Shown here in pieces: positions 24,030-32,194 of a DNA stretch of 64,000 nt. Under the pieces are notes generated by a model. It worked only from the letters and a program-made list of their open reading frames with translations. It was not told where the DNA came from and made no database searches. The stretch is from Candidatus Formimonas warabiya (GTDB lineage: Bacteria > Bacillota > Dehalobacteriia > Dehalobacteriales > Dehalobacteriaceae), in the NCBI RefSeq assembly GCF_002777255.1, contig NZ_CP017634.1:3546903-3610902 (forward strand). Reading direction: 5' to 3'. Position numbers and translations under genes: made by a program. Numbering within the stretch: position 1 is the stretch's first letter; each line of letters begins with the position of its first letter.

Positions 24030-25421
24030 TTATACCAGATGAATTTTACTTTTGAACCTGTTCACACTATTGATTTCGATATCGAGAACCCGCGCGATAT
24101 TAAACTTAGCCTCCATGCCATTGGCGCACTTGGTCCGGTCCAACACGTGGCCGATATCAAGCTGTTCTCTTATTTCTTTCATCATATTGGAATCTGAAAG
24201 ATCGAACACAGAAACCCCTAATTTCCCTGCTACATATTCTTTCGCATCCTTTAATTTCATGCCCTTCAGCATTTGCATCCGTGCTACCAGATCTCCGGCA
24301 GTCCGTATTCCGCCCATGCCTGTGGCAACCTCATGGGTAACAGCCATCCCGTAGGCATCACCATGGCCAATCTACAATCCGTCGGCCTTGGCAATTTCGA
24401 TAATCGCTTTGGAAGCCCGGGATGTGGCATCGGTGGGCGATGTATTCGTTAAGGGAATTCCCCCTACGCCCATCCCGGCATTGACATGAACCGGGATATC
24501 CGCCGCTTCCACACAGGCTTTGGCAAATGTCACTGTCCGGGCCAGGTTCCAGGCAAAGGACATACTGCTGTTGGTGTTAATCACACAGCCAAAAATGGTT
24601 GCTCCGGCCTTTTCACATACTTTTACCTGCTGATGCGGGTAAAGGCCTGCCAATCTTACCCCATCATATTTCAATTGTCCGTGCATGCCTAGGACAAACT
24701 CTCCCGCCATACCCATCTCAATGGGAATCCCGGGATACTTGTCCTTTAAAATTTCTGCCGCTTTTAAGGCCGCTAAATAGTCTCCGTCTCCCGATGCGCC
24801 GATGGTATCAAAGTTGATCCCATCCGCACCGCTCTCGTACAGGGCGCTGGCAATAAAGACCATATCCCTGACAGCATGCTCCACTGCTTCTTCCTGGGCA
24901 GCTCTGGCCTCCGGAATTTTCGCCAGAGGCAAAAGTTCCGACCAGTTATCGATGGGTCCGTCGGGTTTGGTGTATAGCCCCAAATTAGGCATGGCCCCAT
25001 AAAAAATAGGAATGATGCAATTTAATTGGGCCCGCTCCATGGCCATGGCCTCTTCACTGACGATATTTTTTAAGGCTTTGTAACTGTAGTCCGTAGCACA
25101 AAGTTCCATGGTATCCGAACAGAAAACCCTTTCGTGGGTGAGGATGGTCGTGGTTCTATCCATAGGAAGCCCTGCTCGCACAGGTAACTTCAATGTCCCT
25201 GCATCAAAGGTAACAACTGCTTCGTTTCCTCTTTCACAGCTCACGGTTTTTTGCGGATGGGTTATGATTTCGAACAATTGCTCGATCTCATCATCAGTTA
25301 GCTCCGGAATTTTTCCCCGGTCTGCCGCGTCTTTCATTCCTTCTTCTAAATCCCAGCGAATATCTTCATCGCTCATCCAGACTGCGGAACCGTCGCCCAT
25401 CCTTGTAAAATACTTTTTCAT
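24030..25421 (-). CDS. mtbB: Dimethylamine:corrinoid methyltransferase with in-frame UAG (pyrrolysine)
   Basis: Two frames, 24372-25421 and 24030-24347, are in phase and separated only by one TAG (24372-24374) and eight sense codons. Read through, they give 463 residues with pyrrolysine at position 350. Methanosarcina MtbB, as I recall it, has about 467 residues and pyrrolysine near 356, and the flanking sequences agree: A-D-G-L before the UAG, I-G-H-G-D-A-Y-G-M after it, then T-A-G-D-L-V-A-R-M and A-K-E-Y-V-A-x-K-L-G-V. The conserved N-terminal R-M-G-D-G and G-M-G-V-G-G-I-P are also present. It transfers a methyl group from dimethylamine to the corrinoid protein. AAGGAGG lies six bases before the ATG; the promoter is of the -24/-12 type. 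Confidence 0.92.
24372..24374 (-). other. In-frame amber codon read as pyrrolysine (mtbB)
   Basis: TAG at codon 350 of mtbB, in the position and sequence context of the pyrrolysine in known MtbB proteins; coding homology continues without gap on both sides. Confidence 0.9.
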
Positions 25422-25488
25422 TTAAACCCTCCTTTTCCTATTTCGCATCAAAAAATCTCATGTTACCAGGATCCCAACAATAGATAAA

Positions 25489-25503
25489 GCAACAGTTATG
25501 CCA
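25489..25503 (-). promoter_or_regulatory. Sigma-54 promoter of mtbB
   Basis: Minus strand TGGCATAACTGTTGC: one mismatch in the -24 box, perfect -12 box, correct N5 spacing, 68 bases before the mtbB start. Confidence 0.75.
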
Positions 25504-25629
25504 ATGTACCTATTCTTTTAAAAGAATCCCATTAATTCTTTCATCTCCGCGGATGCCTTGATTTTACCGGCATTTCTCCTCTCCAGGTTTTTCATGAATG
25601 AAAGGATCGTTTCGACCAACCGCCCGAAA

Positions 25630-25689
25630 ACGCAAGAAATGGCAAGTAATTACCCGGGAGGACCGGCGATTACTTGCCGTTTCTTGCGT
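25630..25689 (-). terminator. Long hairpin after the first RocR-like activator gene
   Basis: Two 21-base arms (25630-25650 and 25669-25689; core GGCAAGTAAT/ATTACTTGCC) pair with one mismatch. A short T-run follows on the minus strand. It lies 30 bases past the stop codon. Confidence 0.6.
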
Positions 25690-25719
25690 CGAATCGTCAT
25701 TCGGTCATTGATGTTATCT

Positions 25720-27477
25720 TTATTTTATGCCCAGTTTACGCATGCGATACTGTAATCCCTGACGGCTGATGCCGAAGGCCTTTGCCGCCTTGGTAATGTT
25801 GCCCCCATGCCGCTTTAATTCATCCACCACTTTCACGATTTCCTGCTCCCGAATTTGCTTGGAAACCTCCACGCCTCTTTCCACACTGGGATGATTGACA
25901 ATATTTAAGCCCAGATTGGATTCCCGGATAAAAAAATAGTTGAATTTTTGGGGAACATATTCCTCGATCAGGATGGTCTGATCCTCGGGGACCATATTCA
26001 TGGCACATTCTACCCAGTGCTTGAGCTGCCTGACATTGCCCGGCCAATCATATTCCTCCAGGTGCCCATAAATCTCGGGGGAAATTTCATAAATATTTTT
26101 TTTCAGTTTGATATTAAAGCACTGGATAAAATAATCGACCAAAATCCGAATATCCCTTTTTCTTATCCGCAAAGGAGGAATCTCAATATTAACTACCGCC
26201 AGGCGATAATACAAATCACTGCGCAGCTGTTTTTCCGCAACGGCTTTTGTCGGCTCGCTATTACAGCTGCTAATGATCCGTACATCAACCGGTATTTCAT
26301 GCTTTCCCCCCAAGCGCCTGACTTTTCTTTCTTCCAATGCCCGCAGCAATTTGCCCTGTAAATTGAGGGGCATGGAATTAATTTCATCTAAAAAAAGCGT
26401 GCCCCCGTCCGCTTCTTCAAAGAGACCTTTCCGGTCCGTAGCTCCCGTAAACACGCCTTTCACCGTGCCAAAAATGATCCCCTCCAGCAGGTTTTCCGGG
26501 ATGGCGGCACAATTAATGGAAATAAGGGGTTTCAGGTTGCGGCTGCTGTTGCTGTGAATACTCTGGGCAAACATTTCTTTTCCCGTTCCGGTTTCCCCAT
26601 AAAGAAAAACCGGCGAATCGGAGCGGGCGGCACTTTTGGCCCAGAGCAGGCTCTGGCGGATGGCGTCGCTTTCCCCGAGGATATCTTCAAAGGAAAAAAA
26701 GCGTTTCTCCGGTAAATAGCCGCTTCCCAGGGTCCCGGCCAAATCACGTTTTCCTTCCTGAAGGGTCTTTTGCAGTTCCACTACTTTGGCAACCATTTCC
26801 TCGCTATTTTGCAAGTTCCGATCAATGGCTACGGCACCAAGGGTTTTCGAACCCTGCTTGACGGGAAAATTATTTCCCGTGACGCGCACATACTGGCCGG
26901 CACGGGAAAGATAGTAATGAACATAAGCTTTTGACGGCTCTTCCTTTTGCAGACATTTAAACAAGGTGCTGTCCTTTTTCTCAAAATTATAGACATCCCA
27001 GGAATATCTCCCCACCACGTCTTCAAATTTTTGGCCGTCAAATTTTAACTGGACCTCATTGCAGTAGATAATTTTTCCTTCCGCATCCACCACAATAATC
27101 CCTTCATCAATATGATCCAAAACAATTTTGAAGGCTTCATTGAGCAAAACTGTTTTCGTTTCATCCCGGTTCATGACCTCGGACATGATAACGAAAAAAG
27201 TGTTGTTTCCTATCGGTATTGTTTTCACACGCACAATTTTTTGCAGATCAGGCAGGAAAAATTCCCGGGGGCCGCTTTCCCCAAGAGTAAGACCGGGAAT
27301 CATTTCCCTGATACTTTTTCCCTTTAAAAGAGGATCCTTTACTCCAAGGATTTGGGAAAAAAAGCGGTTAAATATTTCTGGCACTCCTGTTTGAGCGTCT
27401 ACCACCGCTAATCCCAGATCGATTTCCGAAATAATTGGTTGAAGCAAGTCTTTGATCAGGAAGTTGTTCTGTTCCAT
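25720..27477 (-). CDS. Sigma-54-dependent activator (PAS-PAS-AAA+-HTH_8), RocR-like
   Basis: 585 residues from ATG 27477, with GGGGTG five bases upstream; the frame extends to 27657 through a repeat element. Two PAS-type domains at about 10-105 and 118-235, then the AAA+ domain at about 265-490 with Walker A G-E-T-G-T-G-K, the sigma-54 contact loop G-V-F-T-G-A and F-L-D-E-I-N-S. The last 40 residues are a Fis-type helix-turn-helix (N-I-T-K-A-A-K-A-F-G-I-S-R-Q-G-L-Q-Y-R). It has the same length and layout as the activator at 33711-35468 and is its paralogue. It is flanked by sigma-54-type promoters of mtbB and, further on, of the BCCT gene, which it probably activates in response to a methylated amine (inference). 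Confidence 0.9.
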   Translation of the reverse strand: MEQNNFLIKDLLQPIISEIDLGLAVVDAQTGVPEIFNRFFSQILGVKDPLLKGKSIREMIPGLTLGESGPREFFLPDLQKIVRVKTIPIGNNTFFVIMSEVMNRDETKTVLLNEAFKIVLDHIDEGIIVVDAEGKIIYCNEVQLKFDGQKFEDVVGRYSWDVYNFEKKDSTLFKCLQKEEPSKAYVHYYLSRAGQYVRVTGNNFPVKQGSKTLGAVAIDRNLQNSEEMVAKVVELQKTLQEGKRDLAGTLGSGYLPEKRFFSFEDILGESDAIRQSLLWAKSAARSDSPVFLYGETGTGKEMFAQSIHSNSSRNLKPLISINCAAIPENLLEGIIFGTVKGVFTGATDRKGLFEEADGGTLFLDEINSMPLNLQGKLLRALEERKVRRLGGKHEIPVDVRIISSCNSEPTKAVAEKQLRSDLYYRLAVVNIEIPPLRIRKRDIRILVDYFIQCFNIKLKKNIYEISPEIYGHLEEYDWPGNVRQLKHWVECAMNMVPEDQTILIEEYVPQKFNYFFIRESNLGLNIVNHPSVERGVEVSKQIREQEIVKVVDELKRHGGNITKAAKAFGISRQGLQYRMRKLGIK

Positions 27478-27616
27478 TTCTTCACCCCGTCGCAAAATGA
27501 ATTGGCCTTCTTGTGGCGGTATAACCCGGGCAAAAGGCAGGCAACCTTTTACCCGGGTTAAATGGATCTCCGTGATCTTGGGGATACAGGCAGGGAATGA
27601 AATTAGCAAGTCTACA

Positions 27617-27734
27617 TTGAAGCAAGTTCTTAACTTGGTAAGTGCTTTTCTTACCAAGTTTTAGAACTGCAAATGCATGGCTTAATTGGCGTTGGACTCC
27701 CGAAGCGGGAGTCTTACGCCAAGTTAGTCAGGTT
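27617..27734 (-). repeat. Short structured intergenic repeat, copy 2
   Basis: Same ends as copy 1 at 3541-3620. The first hairpin uses different bases: GTTCT-AACTTGGTAA (27626-27641) with TTACCAAGTT-AGAAC (27651-27667). The second is longer than in copy 1: GGCGT/ACGCC (27688-27692/27716-27720) encloses GACTCCCG/CGGGAGTC. It begins at the stop codon of the MttB-homologue gene, whose TGA lies within the conserved end. Confidence 0.7.
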
Positions 27735-29146
27735 AAATCAGCTTTTGCTGCTGCAATAATGCGGTCAAATTCTTTTTCCACTTCATCATCCAAAGGCAGT
27801 ACCTGATGGGTAGCGAGCAACTCCTTTGCTCTTTGTCTGGCAATATCCTCCAGTTTTTCTCCTTTGACAGCCCACTGTTCGAAGGTCTGCCGCTGGCTGA
27901 TGCCGGGCACCCACAATTCCCCGGCGCGCAACTGTTTCCTGGTATGTTTGTGTTCCAGGAAATTGCCCTGGTTTTCAATGACTTCCGCGACCACATTCAC
28001 CGCCAGCTTGTCTTCATTCACTTCTACCTCTTTGATGGTTCTCTGAACCAGGGCAGAAATCTCATTGTCAATCACCAGCATCACGTAACACTTGATCAAG
28101 GCATTGTCCAAGGACCCGGCGGAACCAATAATATCCACCCCGCCCAGTCCCTGTACCAGGGCATTATACATGTGTTCATAGGCACTCTGGGCATCGGCAA
28201 TCTTAGAGGCCCCGGAATATCCCCCCGGTGCGCAAGGGATCTGATAGTACCGGGCCAGTTGATTGGCGGCCAGGGCAGCCAGCCCGAACTCAGGAGCAGC
28301 CCACAAGCACAAACCGGTTCTCATATCCATAAATCCCGTCCGGGAAGACATGGTTACCGGTGCTCCCGGTCGATAAAGCTGCGCGGCAATGACACCGGCT
28401 AACATTTCCGCATTATGCATGGCCGTGCATCCGACTACGGTCATGGGACCCGTAGCACCCATGGTAGGGCTGGGTTCTACGCCAAGAGGAATTCCGGCTG
28501 CGACAATATCCAGCATGGCCTCGGCCGGATGCAGGCCATATTCCAGGGGGCTCACCGGGGATACGGGAAGAGTAGCCAGAGGCTTTTCTTTCAGAGCCTT
28601 CTCGCTGCCGGCCGCCGCAATCAGAATTTCCAGGATATATTTCATTTCGCGGCAAGATTCCACACAGATACTAAAGGGTTTCGAGCTGTTCCTGAGCAAA
28701 GTGGCGGTTTCCAGGGTCAAAATAATTTCTTGGGGAACATCTCTGGGGAAAGAAGGGGAAATAATATGGACATGGTCCAGGGCATCCGCCAACCGGGTAA
28801 TATCCGCCAAATCCTGCATCAGGGTATCTCTTCTTTGGCCTGTCTCCAAATCAATCACGGAAGGTGCCCCTACCAGAGTCTGGCAGTAGGCTTTTTTCTT
28901 GCCGATATCCAGCACGTAACCGTCTTTTCGCCCATACAGCTGGAAAGAGGAGGGGGCTGTTTTCAATCCTTTGTCGATCACATCTTGGGTAAAAACAACG
29001 CGGTTTCCTTTCTCTTTACACCCGTGATCCAAAAGCAGTTCTTTCAATCTTTGGGATTGGGTACCGATCCCTACCCGCTTTAGAAGATCCAAACTGGCCT
29101 CATGAACCTGGGCCAATTGCTCCTCGGAAAGGTAATCGAATCTCAT
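27728..29146 (-). CDS. MttB-superfamily methyltransferase without pyrrolysine
   Basis: 472 residues, the usual MttB-family length, with no in-frame UAG. At the site where trimethylamine methyltransferase has pyrrolysine, this protein reads G-G-Y-S-G-A-S-K-I-A-D-A-Q-S-A. Such homologues, with MtgB of Desulfitobacterium as the characterised example, demethylate quaternary amines such as glycine betaine and give the methyl group to a corrinoid protein. The substrate here is not known; proline betaine, carnitine and others are possible. The start ATG overlaps the stop of the corrinoid protein gene by ATGA, so the two are a translation-coupled pair. It ends in the repeat element at 27617-27734. 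Confidence 0.9.
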   Translation of the reverse strand: MRFDYLSEEQLAQVHEASLDLLKRVGIGTQSQRLKELLLDHGCKEKGNRVVFTQDVIDKGLKTAPSSFQLYGRKDGYVLDIGKKKAYCQTLVGAPSVIDLETGQRRDTLMQDLADITRLADALDHVHIISPSFPRDVPQEIILTLETATLLRNSSKPFSICVESCREMKYILEILIAAAGSEKALKEKPLATLPVSPVSPLEYGLHPAEAMLDIVAAGIPLGVEPSPTMGATGPMTVVGCTAMHNAEMLAGVIAAQLYRPGAPVTMSSRTGFMDMRTGLCLWAAPEFGLAALAANQLARYYQIPCAPGGYSGASKIADAQSAYEHMYNALVQGLGGVDIIGSAGSLDNALIKCYVMLVIDNEISALVQRTIKEVEVNEDKLAVNVVAEVIENQGNFLEHKHTRKQLRAGELWVPGISQRQTFEQWAVKGEKLEDIARQRAKELLATHQVLPLDDEVEKEFDRIIAAAKADLT

Positions 29147-29796
29147 CCTGCGTGCACCTCCACTAACCTTTTCGCTACGGACACAGCTACGGAAGCATCT
29201 TCCGCATAACCGTCGGCGCCGATTTTGTCTGCCCAGGCCTGGTTAATGGGCGCTCCGCCAATCATTACTTTTACCTTTTTTCTCAGGCCTTCTTCTTCCA
29301 ACAACTCAATAATCTCTTTTTGCCGGCCCACGGTGGTCGTTAACAAGGCGGAAATGCCAATGACATCCGGGTGGTATTCCTTGGCCTTTTGGATAAATTT
29401 TTCCGAAGGCACGTCTACACCCAGATCGAATACATCAAAGCCTGCCGTTTTCAACATCATGATCACAATGTTCTTCCCAATTTCATGCAAATCTCCTTGC
29501 ACCGTTCCCATTAATATTTTGCCTAAGGATACTCTGTTTGTCCCGTCCAGAAGGGGTTCCAGTTTTTTAATCCCGGCATCCATGGCTTTGGCGCCCAGGA
29601 GCAGGTCGGGTAAGAAATAATCTCCCGCAGCAAAATGATCGCCCACCTGCTGAATTCCTTTCGTCAAACCGTCATTAATGATCGCCAAGGGGTCCAACCC
29701 TGCTGCGATTGCCTTGTCTGTCCATTCGGCCACCAGATCCTCGTCGCCTTCAAAAACCGCTCCTGCCAGCTCTATAAAAATTTGTTCCTGTTCCAT
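29143..29796 (-). CDS. Corrinoid protein (MttC/MtgC type)
   Basis: 217 residues from ATG 29796, seven bases after AGGAGG; two ATGs further upstream are too close to, or before, that site. Helical cap with G-D-H-F-A-A-G-D-Y-F-L-P-D-L-L, then the cobalamin motif D-L-H-E-I-G-K-N, S-A-L-L-T-T-T and G-G-A-P. It lies between mttB (48-base gap) and the MttB homologue (ATGA overlap), so one corrinoid protein probably serves both methyltransferases. It is clearly diverged from the corrinoid protein at 23347-23991. Confidence 0.9.
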   Translation of the reverse strand: MEQEQIFIELAGAVFEGDEDLVAEWTDKAIAAGLDPLAIINDGLTKGIQQVGDHFAAGDYFLPDLLLGAKAMDAGIKKLEPLLDGTNRVSLGKILMGTVQGDLHEIGKNIVIMMLKTAGFDVFDLGVDVPSEKFIQKAKEYHPDVIGISALLTTTVGRQKEIIELLEEEGLRKKVKVMIGGAPINQAWADKIGADGYAEDASVAVSVAKRLVEVHAG

Positions 29797-29844
29797 CTCC
29801 ATACCTCCTATCATTTTTTTGCCTGTTGGGCAAAAATTATCTCT

Positions 29845-31323
29845 TTATTTTTTCTTGATCCCATACTCTTCTTCCGCTTCTTCCACGATCGATCTGATCG
29901 TAGCCTCTACCCCCGGTGCCAAAGGCGCTACCTGATGGGTGCTGAGGATATGATTCGCCTCTTCATAGGCCCGCTCCGTAAAGTCTTTTCCCCCGTTCAG
30001 CAGCCATGTTTCCCGCATGGTGCGGTCAATTAGCTTGCTTTGGGATTGCTCTCTTTTGAAGTTTTCAAAGGTATGGGCGTGGCTGATGAATTCGCCGCCC
30101 GGGCCGATCTCTTTGATAATATCCACCGCCATGTTGGCATCGGTAACACTGATGCCGCCCACAGCTTTTCTGATCATCTTATACATTTCGTTGTCCATGA
30201 CAAATTGGGCAAAATCAAAAGTGATCCCTAGCTCCAGCATCCCTGCCCCGTAGATCAGATTGGCGCCACCCTGGGCTGCCAAAAGAGCGGTAAGGGTTTT
30301 TTCATGAGCTGCTTGAGCATCCGGTATTTTGCTGTCTGCCTACCCACCGGCCACAAAGCTGGGCAACAGGTAGTACTGGGCCATCTTTGCCACCGATGCG
30401 CTGATCATGCCCAACTCAGGCGCTCCTACCGGCGCCGTGGTATATCTCATATCCATAATCGTGGTGGAACTGCCATAGATACAGGGAGCACCTTTGCAGG
30501 CCAATTGGTTGAGCACGATGGTGGACAATACTTCCGCATTATGGGTGACCAATGTTCCCGCCAAGGTCACCGGAGAGGTGGCTCCCGCCATGGCCATGGA
30601 AATGATGTTAATGGCAATACCCGCCCGGGCCGCCTCTATCACCACGTCCGTACATTCAGGAATTAGTTTTAAGAGACTGGTCGGACAAACGTTGAAGGTG
30701 ATTAAGGGTCTTTCTCTTAATTGATCCTTTCCTCCGGCCACTGCCTGGGCCATCTTGATCAATTTTCTCGCATTCTTCACGCCGTCGGCGCCGATAAAAA
30801 AGTGTTTGGTGGTATTGGGAAAAATGGCCTCCGCATTATGGAGAGATTGGACATGTCCCGGTTGATCCTGGGCAACCACGGCCCGGTAGGATATGTCCAT
30901 TTCCGATAAATAGTCGCTCATGCGGGCAGCATTGGCTACGTCTGCTTTGGTCGTAGTCCGGTATTTGCGCGTCACCGGGTCAATCACATTAACCCCTTCC
31001 CCAAAGTTGACAAATCCGACCCGGTTCGCCTCCATACAATAATCCTTGTTGGGATCACGACCAGCCAGGATCAGGGTACCGGGTGTGGAACGGATGGCGT
31101 CTTCCACCAGGTAAGGAGGAATCTTGACAATATTGGTCTTGGGGTCGACAAAGGCGCCGCCGCCGTCAAAAAGATCCCGGGCTTCCGGACTGTCTACCCG
31201 GACCCCTACATGGTGCAGGACATCCAAAGTAGCGCAGTGAATGGCATACAATTCATCTTGGCTAAAAGTATTGAGCGCAAAACCATCCATCCGGTTAAAC
31301 CCTGCGTGTAAATTCCTTGCCAC
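29845..31323 (-). CDS. mttB: Trimethylamine:corrinoid methyltransferase with in-frame UAG (pyrrolysine)
   Basis: The frames 30340-31410 and 29845-30282 are in phase and separated by a TAG (30340-30342) and open sense codons. From the GTG at 31323 (GGAGG eight bases upstream) the read-through product is 492 residues with pyrrolysine at position 328; Methanosarcina MttB is about 495 with pyrrolysine near 334. The context is V-A-G-G before the UAG and [11 protein letters not shown] after it, the typical MttB active site. It transfers a methyl group from trimethylamine to the corrinoid protein at 29143-29796. The longer frame to 31410 overlaps the upstream gene and is not used. The promoter is the -24/-12 element before pylB. 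Confidence 0.93.
30340..30342 (-). other. In-frame amber codon read as pyrrolysine (mttB)
   Basis: TAG at codon 328 of mttB in the conserved G-G-UAG-x-D-S-K context; family homology continues to the end of the downstream frame. Confidence 0.92.
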
Positions 31324-31361
31324 TTCTTTCACCTCCGAAAATTTTTCCGCATCTTGCTTTT

Positions 31362-32162
31362 TTATTCCGCATACATTCCTTTGCGATGGGCCGTTAAATA
31401 ACCCATACAAAACTTGTCTTTACCTAAAAGGGCCTGCGTCCCGTAAACAAACCCCATCATGGTCTTATCCAAAGGATTGAAGATGTATCCATCCATGCCC
31501 ATGCCCATGGTTAGTACGGTGAAAAGCCTGTTTAATATTTTTCGGTTCGGCAGTCCGTAAGATATATTGCTCAACCCGCAGATCTTGTGCACACGGGGAA
31601 ACTCTTCGGTAATTAAGCGTACGGTATCCAAAACTTCGATCCCGGCATTGTTGCTGACACTGACGGGCTTTACCAAAGGGTCAAAATAGATATCCTCTTC
31701 CGGAACCCCTGCTTCTGTTAAACCTTTATACAAAGCGCGGGCCACCTTCATGCGGTCTTCTCCCGTTTCAGGCATGCCATGATCGTCCATGCAGAGAGCG
31801 ACAATTTTGGCTTGATATTTTAACACTAAAGGCAGAATTTGCTCATAGCGCTCTTTTTCTCCCGTAATGGAGTTAATCATGGGCTGGCCATACTTGACTA
31901 AGGCCAGTCCGGCTTCAATCGCTTTCGGGTTGGGGCTGTCTAAGCACAAGGGAGCCTGCACAGCTTCCTGAACGGTGTTTACCAACCACTCCATTGTCTC
32001 AATTTCGTCAAAAACTTGGGTTCCACAGTTAATATCGATATAGTTTGCGCCGGCCTCAAACTGGTCCAGGGCAATTTTTTTAATTCCCGCCGCATCCCGT
32101 GCTTCTACTAATTCATTAATTTGCTTTCGACTGGTATTGATCAGTTCTCCCACAATAAGCAT
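31362..32162 (-). CDS. mtgA: Methylcorrinoid:tetrahydrofolate methyltransferase (MtgA-like)
   Basis: 266 residues from ATG 32162, nine bases after AGGAGG; upstream ATGs sit on or before that site. It is a single pterin-binding TIM barrel of the MeTr/AcsE/MtgA family: I-V-G-E-L-I-N-T-S near the start, G-A-N-Y-I-D-I-N-C-G-T, L-C-L-D-S-P-N-P, N-S-I-T-G-E and G-L-S-N-I-S-Y-G-L-P. It moves the methyl group from the methylated corrinoid protein to tetrahydrofolate, feeding the Wood-Ljungdahl or C1 pathway. Position between pylB and mttB on one transcript fits this role. The symbol follows Desulfitobacterium MtgA; AcsE-like activity cannot be excluded. Confidence 0.85.
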   Translation of the reverse strand: MLIVGELINTSRKQINELVEARDAAGIKKIALDQFEAGANYIDINCGTQVFDEIETMEWLVNTVQEAVQAPLCLDSPNPKAIEAGLALVKYGQPMINSITGEKERYEQILPLVLKYQAKIVALCMDDHGMPETGEDRMKVARALYKGLTEAGVPEEDIYFDPLVKPVSVSNNAGIEVLDTVRLITEEFPRVHKICGLSNISYGLPNRKILNRLFTVLTMGMGMDGYIFNPLDKTMMGFVYGTQALLGKDKFCMGYLTAHRKGMYAE

Positions 32163-32194
32163 GAACTTCATCCTCCTGTTCCTTCCTGATTCCA

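Larger units (their letters stand above)
25422..25719. other. Intergenic region between mtbB and its upstream activator gene
   Basis: 298 bases with a -24/-12 promoter (25489-25503), a perfect 16-base palindrome ATTCTTTTAAAAGAAT (25512-25527) just upstream of it, and a long hairpin (25630-25689) past the activator stop codon. Confidence 0.6.

Noticed and set aside
24372..24374. Stop codon splitting mtbB, read as a nonsense mutation or pseudogene
   Set aside because: The codon is TAG, exactly at the pyrrolysine site of the family, and coding homology goes on in frame to a normal C-terminus.
25588..25599. Shared TTTTTCATGAAT at 25588 and 33405 as a common activator site
   Set aside because: At 33405 it lies downstream of the promoter, in the leader, so a shared enhancer role is not supported; likely chance in AT-rich DNA.
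27478..27657. 60-codon N-terminal extension of the sigma-54 activator
   Set aside because: It is encoded in part by the dispersed repeat; ATG 27477 has a ribosome binding site and gives the same length as the paralogue.
30340..30342. Stop codon splitting mttB, read as a nonsense mutation or pseudogene
   Set aside because: Same reasoning: TAG in the conserved G-G-UAG-x-D-S-K context, with pylB in the same operon.
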